From positions 1 to 8,078 of the forward strand of contig URRX01000060.1 in the NCBI GenBank assembly GCA_900550345.1: a DNA stretch of 8,078 nt, written 5' to 3'. Below are positions 1 through 5,848 of the stretch, piece by piece; position 1 is the stretch's first letter; each line of letters opens with the position of its first letter. The position numbers and the translations under genes are program-made. Under the pieces are notes generated by a model that saw nothing but the letters and a program-made list of their open reading frames with translations, did not search any database and was not told the origin of the DNA. This DNA is from an uncultured Anaerococcus sp. GTDB taxonomy: Bacteria; Bacillota; Clostridia; Tissierellales; Peptoniphilaceae.

Positions 1-1
1 T

Positions 2-427
2 TATAGTCATCGGAAATGTAATATATCCACTATTAACTACTAAAAGTACCATTAATAAAATGTAATAGTTTATATAAGTAAACAAATCCTTTTTTAATAG
101 TAATAAAATAGATAGAACTATATAACTTGCAGATAGAATTTCTAAAATTGTTAATACATTAAACTTAATACTAATTAAATACACTTCACCTGTTATAAAA
201 TAATTAATTCCTTGAAAAAAAATTTGTCCCAAAATATAAAATATTAATTCAGTCCCCAAAATAATATAAAATATCTTTCTAATATTCTTTTTCTCGTTAA
301 TTGAATATATTACCATATAGTCTTTCTGTATACATATAAACTTTTCATTTATTACATTTAATACAAAAATAGGCACCAAGAATATTAAAAATACTTGATG
401 AGTCAAAAGACGAAATAAGGAGTTACT
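2..427 (-). pseudogene. 5'-truncated multi-pass membrane protein, possible ABC permease, open at window edge
   Basis: About 140 codons are open on the minus strand without a stop, from just after a TAG at 428-430 to the left window edge. The translation is very hydrophobic, with about four candidate membrane segments: RLLTHQVFLIFLVPIFVLNV, one around YIILGTELIFYILGQIFF, one around LEILSASYIVLSILLLL, and one around YYILLMVLLVVNSGYI. A charged loop (KDYMVIYSINEKKNIRK) separates the first two, a pattern seen in ABC-2 type permeases. No start codon with a ribosome binding site exists at the 5' end; the frame simply begins where the preceding ArdA-like gene loses its similarity (about 415-425). 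I infer a gene that lost its 5' part in a deletion or recombination joint. The permease assignment is tentative; that it was once coding is more secure. Confidence 0.5.
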
Positions 428-519
428 CTAGCACTTTTATTGTTTTTTATTACTTCCATTGCATATTCTTCTCCATCTAGTTCATCTAATTCTTTAGTTG
501 CTACTGCCATTTTCTCAGT

Positions 520-903
520 TTAATATAGATCCTTGCCTAGCTTATCAAAATCGCTGAAGTTATTTATAAGGCTATAGCAATGCAAGTTGAAACTTAGGCT
601 TACTAAATCTGCCATTGTATTAGGTTCTTCTGTAAAGGTCGCAGCACAAAACTTTTCTATTTCCCTTGGACTGAACCCATCAAATCTTTTCATTAAATAG
701 TTTAGTTCATCTATATTTACATTTTTATCAGCCAGTATATTTGAAAATCTTTCATCCCTACTGCCTTCTATATAACAGTTTGACCTTGTACTCATTTCTA
801 TTCCTAATTCATTGCATACCTCTTGTAGTTTATCTTCCTCCATTGGAATCCATATGGTTTTTCTTTTATCATCATCCCTTGATTTTTTAATAGTTATATT
901 CAA
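520..903 (-). CDS. ArdA/YodL-like conjugative-element protein, truncated by an in-frame stop
   Basis: 127-residue product. The middle (around DERFSNILADKNVNIDELNYLMKR, residues about 50-73, then a helical segment) resembles the small ArdA-like/YodL-like proteins common in Firmicute integrative elements, a family linked to evasion of restriction during transfer; I infer this from remembered family patterns. The start is TTG at 901-903, supported by GGAGG (plus strand 911-915) seven bases upstream; no ATG fits. It lies 15 bases after the gene ending at 919, so the two form an operon. The TAA at 520-522 is premature: the same frame continues for 38 codons (TEKMAVATKELDELDGEEYA, later RVTPY) to a TGA at 403-405, matching the usual acidic tail and TPYG-type end of the family. 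The product probably lacks its C-terminus; the full broken gene would be 403-903. Confidence 0.6.
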   Translation of the reverse strand: MNITIKKSRDDDKRKTIWIPMEEDKLQEVCNELGIEMSTRSNCYIEGSRDERFSNILADKNVNIDELNYLMKRFDGFSPREIEKFCAATFTEEPNTMADLVSLSFNLHCYSLINNFSDFDKLGKDLY

Positions 904-918
904 TCTTTTTCCTCCATT

Positions 919-1608
919 CTATTTATTAATTAAAAATAACTCTGTCCCGTATCTATTGATTAAGGCAGAGTTAATTATTGATTTAAATATATAGTCATCT
1001 ATTAATTCCCTATCTGCTAGCTCATTGATTCTTATACACTCCTTTCCAGTTGATAGGGTCTTTGCAGTTTGGTATAAGGCATAGCCATTGGTATCTATAT
1101 CCCGAAGACATATTTGTTTTAAGCCAAACTTAACATTTAAAATATGATTTTCAGAAACCTTCCATAGATTTTCATCGGCAGTAAGTAAAAATAGGATAGC
1201 AATAAATCTTGGGGATATATCATGAATATCTAGATCTTGGTTTCGAAGAAAATTATAGAATCTTTCTTTGTGGTTATGATTTAAAAAGATTTCCCCCTTG
1301 AAATTATTTGCTAGACTTTCTAATCTTTCCTTTAAATAATAATTATTTATCTTTCCAAAGCACTCTCTGACTAGATCCTTATATCTACATCTATCCACAT
1401 TGATTTTGAAGTTTGAACCAATGTGTCCACACTCCTTACAATCATCATCAACATTAATCACACCAATCTTGCAATCTCCATCACCCCCTTGGCAATTAAA
1501 ATAATTATTGATGATTATTCCATTTCCTCTTGGCTGGAAATTTGGAACCATAACCATCAATTGCTCTATTCCTTCCAAGGATGTACCATACATAAATAAT
1601 TTTGACAT
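919..1608 (-). CDS. Conserved conjugative-element protein of unknown function (MYGTSLEGIE type)
   Basis: 229 residues from the ATG at 1606-1608, preceded nine bases upstream by AAAGGA. The in-frame ATG at 1639-1641 is rejected because it lies next to the T-tract of a terminator and has no ribosome binding site. The N-terminus (MYGTSLEGIEQLM, then NFQPRGNG) resembles a protein family I recall from Firmicute integrative and conjugative elements, with no known activity. Cys39, Cys46, Cys57, Cys60, Cys74 and Cys83 form a cluster that could bind a metal or be structural; this is inference. The C-terminal half is mixed helix (LFLLTADENLWK, ALYQTAKTL, ELADRELIDD). No signal peptide or membrane segment. 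It is followed after 15 bases by the ArdA-like gene, whose ribosome binding site lies just past this gene's stop codon. It appears intact, unlike that neighbour. Confidence 0.65.
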   Translation of the reverse strand: MSKLFMYGTSLEGIEQLMVMVPNFQPRGNGIIINNYFNCQGGDGDCKIGVINVDDDCKECGHIGSNFKINVDRCRYKDLVRECFGKINNYYLKERLESLANNFKGEIFLNHNHKERFYNFLRNQDLDIHDISPRFIAILFLLTADENLWKVSENHILNVKFGLKQICLRDIDTNGYALYQTAKTLSTGKECIRINELADRELIDDYIFKSIINSALINRYGTELFLINK

Positions 1609-1641
1609 TGTTCCCAATCCTTTCTTTCTATTTTTAAGCAT

Positions 1642-1686
1642 AAAAAAATGACGAAGTTTATTGGTCTTTAGTTGACCTAAACTTCG
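1642..1686 (-). terminator. Rho-independent terminator upstream of the 229-residue gene
   Basis: On the minus strand a stem CGAAGTTTA/TAAACTTCG (1678-1686 with 1652-1660), extended by an inner GGTC/GACC pair, is followed by A and then seven T residues (1648-1642). It stands 34 bases before the ATG of the 229-residue gene, with no gene directly upstream on that strand except erm, which has its own terminator. It may end read-through from erm, be left over from a lost gene, or attenuate the downstream operon. The T-tract flank is shared with the terminator at the right edge. Confidence 0.75.
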
Positions 1687-1722
1687 CCACCATATTCTCG
1701 ATATTTAATCTTGATTTATATA

Positions 1723-1767
1723 CAAATAGATGTATTAGAATATCAGATATTCTAATACATCTATTTG
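1723..1767. repeat. Perfect 21-bp inverted repeat with 3-base spacer
   Basis: Arms 1723-1743 and 1747-1767 are exact reverse complements (left arm begins CAAATAGATGTATTAGA), separated by CAG. There is no T-run on either side, so it is not a standard terminator. It lies in the gene-free stretch between erm and the element operon. It could be a protein-binding dyad, a recombination site or an extruding hairpin; function unknown. The remainder of this gap (1768-1987) holds only a 29-codon open stretch on the minus strand (1803-1892) with no start, and nothing else I can name. Confidence 0.85.
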
Positions 1768-1987
1768 CTACATTTCAAATTCCTTTAAATATTATTTCTT
1801 CATTAATTAGTTGCACATATACCTACTATATCAATAAATTTTGAGTTATCATTGACTATATTAGTTGCTATTATCAGAATAGTCGTCGATAACTATATTT
1901 TCGTGCAAATATGCAAATAAGTAAAATGATAGTTATGTTATATCATAATAATTGAAAATAATAGAATGCATTTTTCAATGTAATAAG

Positions 1988-2022
1988 ATTAAGCGTTCTC
2001 TTAAAGTTAGAGAACGCTTAAT
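1988..2022 (-). terminator. Terminator of erm(TR)
   Basis: A perfect 13-bp stem, ATTAAGCGTTCTC paired with GAGAACGCTTAAT around a 9-base loop, begins 11 bases after the erm stop codon. On the minus strand it is followed by only a weak T-rich run (CTTATTAC), so termination may be partial; the stem should also protect the mRNA 3' end. Confidence 0.75.
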
Positions 2023-2032
2023 TATTTTTAAT

Positions 2033-2764
2033 TTATTGAAATAATTTGTAACTATTGAAAACAGACAAAAATTGTTCATTGGATAATTTATCAAGATCAG
2101 TAACATTCGCATGCTTCAGCACCTGTCTTAATTGATTTTTAGTAAAAAGAACATGATATTCCCTGTTTACCCATTTATAAACGAAAAATCTATACTTTTT
2201 GTAGTCCTTCTTTAAAATAAATGGTTTATGCCTTTCAAGTACAATCAATACAGAATCTACATTAGGCTTAGGGTGAAAATATGCTCGTGGCACTTTTTTA
2301 AGAATTTTTATATCCATTTCCACCATTAACAGCAAACCTAAAGCTCGTTGGGTATTTTGCAACCTTTTAGCAAATCCCCTCTCTACAATAAGGTAGCTAT
2401 ATTTCGCTTGACTATCAAAAGCAATCTTTTTTACAATATCAGTACTAATATTGTAGGGAATATTACCAAATATTTTATAGTCTGTATTTTTAGGAAAGCT
2501 AAACTTCAAAATATCCTCATGAATAACTTTTATATTCTGAAAAGGTTCAACTGCTTTTTTCGTGGCATGACATAAACCTTCATCAATCTCTATAGCATTC
2601 ACCCGTTGACTCATTTCCACAAGTTCCTTGGTAAAATGTCCTTTTCCTGACCCAATTTCTATTATTTTATCTTGTTTATTGATATTCGTATATTTTAATA
2701 TTTCCTTTACATGCTTTTTAGATGTAATGAAATTTTGCGTATTTTTCGGGTTTTTCTGTTTCAT
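2033..2764 (-). CDS. erm(TR): 23S rRNA (adenine-N6)-methyltransferase Erm(A), subclass Erm(TR)
   Basis: 243 residues, normal Erm length. Erm enzymes methylate A2058 of 23S rRNA using S-adenosylmethionine, giving resistance to macrolides, lincosamides and streptogramin B. The SAM-binding motif EIGSGKGHF is at residues 36-44, the acidic IEID at 58-61, Asp84 in HEDILKF and the catalytic NIPY at 101-104; the RNA-contacting C-terminus is complete (VNREY, FTKNQLRQ, FNSYKLF). From memory the protein matches the streptococcal Erm(TR) form of Erm(A), as opposed to staphylococcal Erm(A), which differs at many positions (for example MKQKNPKNTQNF against MNQKNPKDTQNF). The ATG is preceded by AAGGAGAAG, part of an attenuator. 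Upstream lie two leader peptides and a promoter, downstream a hairpin: a self-contained inducible unit. It appears intact and functional. Confidence 0.97.
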   Translation of the reverse strand: MKQKNPKNTQNFITSKKHVKEILKYTNINKQDKIIEIGSGKGHFTKELVEMSQRVNAIEIDEGLCHATKKAVEPFQNIKVIHEDILKFSFPKNTDYKIFGNIPYNISTDIVKKIAFDSQAKYSYLIVERGFAKRLQNTQRALGLLLMVEMDIKILKKVPRAYFHPKPNVDSVLIVLERHKPFILKKDYKKYRFFVYKWVNREYHVLFTKNQLRQVLKHANVTDLDKLSNEQFLSVFNSYKLFQ

Positions 2765-2819
2765 TATAACCTTCTCCTTGCCGGTTATAATGAACTAATC
2801 TTAAGAGCTCATTATAACC
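2761..2819 (-). promoter_or_regulatory. erm translational attenuator: alternative stems hiding the start region
   Basis: An 11-base word occurs three times. On the plus strand TCATTATAACC is at 2761-2771 (over the erm ATG) and 2809-2819, and its complement GGTTATAATGA is at 2783-2793. The middle copy can pair with either neighbour. Paired with 2761-2771 it buries the erm start codon, with the Shine-Dalgarno (2771-2779) in the loop; paired with 2809-2819 it leaves the start free. This is the known logic of erm(A)-type induction, where a drug-stalled ribosome on the leader peptides switches the pairing. Confidence 0.88.
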
Positions 2820-2821
2820 AA

Positions 2822-2881
2822 TTATTTTTGGTTTAGTTGATAATGAAATCTCTCAATAACAAATATAGAAAACATACCCAT
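2822..2881 (-). CDS. erm leader peptide 2
   Basis: Nineteen residues, MGMFSIFVIERFHYQLNQK. The ATG at 2879-2881 follows a GGAGG site (2890-2894 region). It corresponds to the second leader of erm(A), with the IFVI segment at residues 6-9 where macrolide-bound ribosomes are known to stall in such leaders. It ends just before the attenuator stems, so stalling would open the 2809-2819 arm and expose the erm start. A second in-frame ATG two codons later is further from the ribosome binding site. Confidence 0.85.
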   Translation of the reverse strand: MGMFSIFVIERFHYQLNQK

Positions 2882-2907
2882 ACCTTTACCTCCTTTAATT
2901 TTTTTCA

Positions 2908-2955
2908 TTATAAATGAGATAAAGTAATATCTACTACTGCAATACATGTACACAT
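2908..2955 (-). CDS. erm leader peptide 1
   Basis: Fifteen residues, MCTCIAVVDITLSHL, preceded by a strong AAGGAGGAG site seven bases from the ATG. It matches the first leader peptide of erm(A), including the IAVV stall segment (residues 5-8) known from Erm leader peptides. The sequence around its stop (ATAATGA on the minus strand) repeats part of the attenuator word, as expected for a two-step switch. It is the first open frame after the promoter. Confidence 0.87.
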   Translation of the reverse strand: MCTCIAVVDITLSHL

Positions 2956-2979
2956 ATTTAACTCCTCCTTATGCAACTG

Positions 2980-3008
2980 ATTATATCACTTTTAATTTCT
3001 CTATTCAA
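2980..3008 (-). promoter_or_regulatory. Promoter of the erm(TR) leader and gene
   Basis: On the minus strand TTGAAT (3008-3003) and TATAAT (2985-2980) are separated by exactly 17 bases, a good sigma-70-type promoter. Transcription would start near 2973, a few bases before the ribosome binding site of leader peptide 1. Confidence 0.8.
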
Positions 3009-3088
3009 TAAAGTTCTGTGCTAATCTACCTCACCCTATGGATTTTTAATCCCGAAACATCAAATGTCATCTGTCAAATGCCCTATTT

Positions 3089-3130
3089 AAAAGGGTCAAA
3101 AAACGGTATTTTTTAGCCTGTTTTTGACCC
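3089..3130 (-). terminator. Rho-independent terminator
   Basis: On the minus strand GGGTCAAAAAC (3130-3120) pairs with the complementary arm ending TTTTTGACCC (3102-3093), followed by TTTTAAAT. It stands downstream of the CopZ-like gene and the rlmD-like scars and upstream of the erm promoter, so it would insulate erm from read-through. It may originally be the terminator of an rlmD/rumA gene. A second near-perfect dyad, AACCAC/GTGGTT around ACATGT, lies at 3145-3164. Confidence 0.7.
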
Positions 3131-3172
3131 GATTTTCGTACTCAAACCACTACATGTTGTGGTTGACTCCTA

Positions 3173-3345
3173 TTATTCCTTGTCCAAACCACAATACGTC
3201 ATCAGAATTGCTGCTTCAACGTGTGTCGAGTTGCCTTGATAGCTATCAAAACTGCATTCTCAACCCCTAAGGTTATGGGGAACATATCCACGCTCGTAGA
3301 TGGAAACATATCAAAGATTGGCTCTCGTTTGTAGGAACATATCGA
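3173..3345 (-). other. Cluster of degenerate rlmD/rumA 3'-end-like fragments (possible attachment-site scars)
   Basis: Three copies of GATATGTT(C/T)C on the minus strand (3343-3334, 3312-3303, 3288-3279) each translate as DMF(P/L): VDMFLQTRANL, FDMFPSTSV, and VDMFPITLGVENAVLIAIKA over 3291-3232. In another frame, 3229-3173 reads STHVEAAILMTYCGLDKE and a stop. RlmD/RumA proteins end with a VDMFPHT-x-HVE-x-V-x-LL motif, so these are probably partial copies of that 3' end, not in one common frame. They start within ten bases of the CopZ-like stop codon. Not translated as a gene now. A 14-bp perfect palindrome, TTGATAGCTATCAA, lies at 3236-3249. The family match is from memory and unaligned. Confidence 0.5.
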
Positions 3346-3351
3346 CTGTAA

Positions 3352-3831
<480 letters not shown>

Positions 3832-3852
3832 ATTCTTAGCCTCCATATTTTC

Positions 3853-3881
3853 ATTATAATTTCTTTTTTAAACTAGGTAAA
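3853..3881 (-). promoter_or_regulatory. Promoter of the CopZ-like gene
   Basis: On the minus strand TTTACC (3881-3876) and TATAAT (3858-3853) are 17 bases apart. The predicted start of transcription falls near 3846, giving a leader of about 15 bases and supporting translation from the inner ATG (3829-3831). No clear operator dyad is seen around it. Confidence 0.6.
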
Positions 3882-3899
3882 ACCAATTTCATATACTTG

Positions 3900-4060
3900 T
3901 CATTTATTAATAGCGTCAAACATTTTAGCTGGTGTTAATTTACTTAGCTCCCTGTTGTCAGCCAACGCACGTGTAGCTTTTTTGTGTATAAACACATCAG
4001 CGTCATGTTACCCATTGCTCGGCATTCTTCTAATGAACCCAAAGACATGGAATGGCAACC
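3900..4060 (-). pseudogene. Unrecognised gene fragment
   Basis: Minus-strand codons 4007-3903 read 35 residues (ending KLTPAKMFDAINK) before a TGA, directly after an in-frame TAA at 4008-4010. Upstream in the same frame, to about 4060, KKGLPFHVFGFIRRMPSNG is open; in a neighbouring frame MSLGSLEECRAMGNMTLM is also open. The composition is protein-like and the base use less AT-rich than nearby spacer DNA, so I infer a gene broken by a stop or frameshift. No start with a ribosome binding site is seen, and I do not recognise the family. It lies upstream of the CopZ-like gene, in the same orientation. Confidence 0.35.
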
Positions 4061-4092
4061 CTTTTTTAGACAATTTATAACCGAACATTATC

Positions 4093-4228
4093 AAGCTTGA
4101 AAGTTTCTTTAGATTATAAAATATATTCTCAGACAATCAAGGGTAAAGGCTTCGCCCAAATTTCGTTGAAATTTGCCCTTGACAGTCTGTTCATATATTT
4201 TATTTAATTTATGAAACTTCCAGAGCTT
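4093..4228. repeat. 136-nt imperfect inverted repeat, MITE-like or large hairpin
   Basis: The two halves are reverse complements with few mismatches over most of their length: AAGCTTGAAAGTTTC at 4093 pairs with GAAACTTCCAGAGCTT ending at 4228, TAAAATATAT (4117-4126) with ATATATTTTA (4193-4202), and AGACAATCAAGGGTAAA (4131-4147) with TTTGCCCTTGACAGTCT (4171-4187). The centre has two small hairpins, GGC-TTC-GCC and AAATTTC-GTT-GAAATTT. It begins right after the IS3 orfB stop. It may be a miniature inverted-repeat element, a leftover IS end, or a strong bidirectional stop; no terminal T-run decides this. Confidence 0.7.
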
Positions 4229-4229
4229 T

Positions 4230-5069
4230 TTATTCTGCTTTTCTATATTCTACTGGTGTTTTATATCCTAAAGATCCATGAATTCTTAGGTTATTATACC
4301 AATATACGTATTCTGCTAATTTTAGATTAAGTTCTTGGAAATTAGTAAAGTTCTCCTGATATATGAATTCTGTCTTCATTACTTTATTGACTGCTTCGCT
4401 TACTGCGTTATCATATGGGCTTCCTTTTTTACTTAGCGATCTTTTTATCCCAAATACCTTTAATATTTCTTCTATTTTTATATTTTTAAATTCTCTTCCT
4501 CTGTCTGTGTGAAATATTTTTATACGATTTAGTAGCTGCCTTATTGAGTAAAATGCTTCTGCTACTAGATTTGCATCTTTGTTTTTACCTGATGAGTATC
4601 CTATTATTTCACGGCTGTTTAAGTCTATTATTAAACATATATAATTCCATGTTTTTCCTACTCTTACATATGTTAGGTCGCTTACTATTGCTTCTAAATA
4701 GTCTCTATTGTCAAATTATCTATTTAAAGGGTTAGGGATGTCTTATTCGTTGCATTTGGATCTTATTACTTTATATTGTGCTACTGTATAGTTTGAGACT
4801 AGGCCATTTTTCTTCATTATTCGGCCTATTTTTCTTCTCGATATTTTATATCCAATTTTCCCTAGTTCTTTTTTTATTTTGCGTGTTCCATAGTTGTTTC
4901 TACTTCTTCTGAATATTTCTTTTATTTCTTCTATTAGTTTTTCATCTTCATCTAATTTCACATCTTTTTCTTTGTTCAAATGATAATAGACTAAACTTCT
5001 TGTGACCCCAAGTAGTCTACACATTGCACTAATGCTATATTTATCTCGGTTCGAGATAATGAGGTCTAT
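4230..5069 (-). pseudogene. IS3-family transposase OrfB, two nonsense codons
   Basis: Read in one frame, 279 codons make a complete OrfB. The N-terminal part (KYSISAMCRLLGVTRSLVYY, then NNYGTRKIKKEL, ISRRKIGRIMKKNGL) is followed by the integrase core: first Asp in SDLTYVRVG (4677-4679), second in HTDRGREF (4503-4505), Glu in YDNAVSEAVNK (4395-4397), and the terminal WYNNLRIHGSLGYKTPVEY. All three catalytic residues are present, but TAA codons at 4743-4745 and 4716-4718, eight sense codons apart, split it; the family usually has sense codons such as Glu and Gln there. Expression would use -1 slippage at A6 (5069-5074), fusing OrfA to OrfB. The 93-residue piece 4743-5024 has no catalytic core and is not expected to work. 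Normal length is about 280 residues. Confidence 0.88.
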
Positions 5070-5191
5070 TTTTTGCCTAACAGTAGTGCAGCTTGCTTTA
5101 AAATATCATTCTCCATTTCAACCTGTTTCAATTTTTTACGAAGTCTGATTATCTCTTTTTGTTTCGCATCCACATTATCAAAATGGTTACT
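5066..5191 (-). pseudogene. IS3-family transposase OrfA, C-terminal fragment
   Basis: 41 codons just downstream of a TAG (5192-5194) read SNHFDNVDAKQKEIIRL, then a leucine-zipper-like segment RKKLKQVEMENDILKQAALL, ending GKK and TAG at 5066-5068. This is the usual OrfA tail, a coiled coil that mediates dimerisation of OrfA and OrfAB. The AAA AAA before the stop is the expected -1 frameshift site into orfB (ATA GAC CTC). The N-terminal DNA-binding half and the start codon are gone, so no functional OrfA or OrfAB fusion can be made. Confidence 0.8.
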
Positions 5192-5476
5192 CTAAGCAGC
5201 ACACCAACTATTTATTTTTTGAGTTTTAAACTTTGGTAGATGTCTTGAACTCTTTATATTTACATAACTATTTGCCTCTATCACTATAATAACACGAAAC
5301 CCTGCACAATGATCTAAAATTTTCAATTCTAACAAGTCTTTTTCAGTATTTTTAACTTCATAAAAACCTCTTTGGCAATAATGCCTAATTCTTCTTTAGT
5401 TGTTAAAATTTTTTATTTTACCATCATCGTTCCCCTGATTTTCAATTAATCTTCTTAGGTTATATAAGAAGTACAT
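5192..5476 (-). pseudogene. Small unrecognised gene with two compensating frameshifts
   Basis: From the ATG at 5474-5476 the frame reads MYFLYNLRRLIENQGNDDGK and on to KIKNFNN, then meets a TAA at 5396-5398. The adjacent frame carries TKEELGIIAKEVF, and the first frame resumes as YEVKNTEKDLLELKILDHC and FRVIIVIEANSYVNIKSS to the TAG at 5192-5194. One added base near 5402 and one missing T in the T-run at 5363-5367 would explain this; repaired, the product is about 95 residues. The ribosome binding site is weak. I do not recognise the family; the EVK in an acidic context is only suggestive of a nuclease. It lies 61 bases downstream of the rlmD-like fragment and abuts the IS3 orfA remnant. Confidence 0.4.
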
Positions 5477-5536
5477 ATCTTTTTAATCTTAAAGTTTTTA
5501 AGTCTTAATTTTAAAATTTTCAATCTTAGATATTAT

Positions 5537-5848
5537 TTAAATCATTCCAAAATGCTCTAAAGCATCTTCGATTGCTTTTTCTTTTTCTTCTGGGCAATTT
5601 GGCACTCTTTGATTTTCTTTCTTACTAAAATTATAATTTTCTCTCTCTATTAGACCATGTTTCCTTTTTATTTGTGCAATATATAGGCTTGAAACTTTTA
5701 GTCCGTATTTATCTAACACATACTTTTTAATTTCTCCATAAGTTGCGTCTTTTGAAAAGTCAATTTCAGATAATTCATCTTCCCCTATTTCTATATCTAA
5801 ATGATGTTCTGTATTTAGTTTGGACAACAGAGCTACCGTCTCCACATG
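5537..5848 (-). pseudogene. C-terminal fragment of RlmD/RumA-type 23S rRNA (uracil-5-)-methyltransferase
   Basis: The frame from about 5848 reads THVETVALLSKLNTEHHLDI, then DATYGEIKKYVLDKYGLKVS, a lysine-rich helix QIKRKHGLIERENYNFSK, and RVPNCPEEKEKAIEDALEHF before GMI and the stop. HVETVALLS is the end of the catalytic domain of RlmD/RumA enzymes (which make m5U1939 in 23S rRNA); the following 85 residues match a C-terminal extension I recall on clostridial members. The catalytic domain is absent. Although the frame stays open to an ATG at 5918-5920, residues before HVET come from the recombinase gene read in another frame, and that ATG has no ribosome binding site. It is best read as the target-gene 3' end left downstream of an inserted element; the 5' part should lie beyond the element, off the right edge. 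Confidence 0.65.

Larger units (their letters stand above)
4230..5191 (-). mobile_element. IS3-family insertion sequence remnant
   Basis: The remnant keeps the C-terminal part of orfA, an A6 slip site and a full-length but stop-riddled orfB. The order and overlap (orfB in the -1 frame relative to orfA) are typical of IS3-family elements. The orfA N-terminus with its helix-turn-helix is missing; unrelated broken coding sequence abuts it at about 5191. I cannot define terminal inverted repeats; the 3' end may lie within or at the edge of the 4093-4228 hairpin. It is unable to move by itself. Confidence 0.8.

Noticed and set aside
1609..1641. Longer start (ATG at 1639-1641) for the 229-residue protein
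   Set aside because: It lies beside the terminator T-tract, has no ribosome binding site, and the inner ATG has AAAGGA at nine bases.
1803..1892. 29-codon open stretch on the minus strand (ends FIDIVGICATN)
   Set aside because: Protein-like but no start or ribosome binding site and too short to assign; mentioned only as possible debris.
2348..2575. Plus-strand open frame opposite erm(TR)
   Set aside because: Antisense shadow within a complete Erm coding sequence.
3279..3343. CRISPR array from three GGAACATATC-type repeats
   Set aside because: Repeats are only about 10 bases with unequal 24- and 31-base spacing, and they fall on DMFP codons.
4544..4735. Leucine-rich plus-strand frame opposite IS3 orfB
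   Set aside because: Shadow of the DDE transposase core, which is unmistakable on the minus strand.
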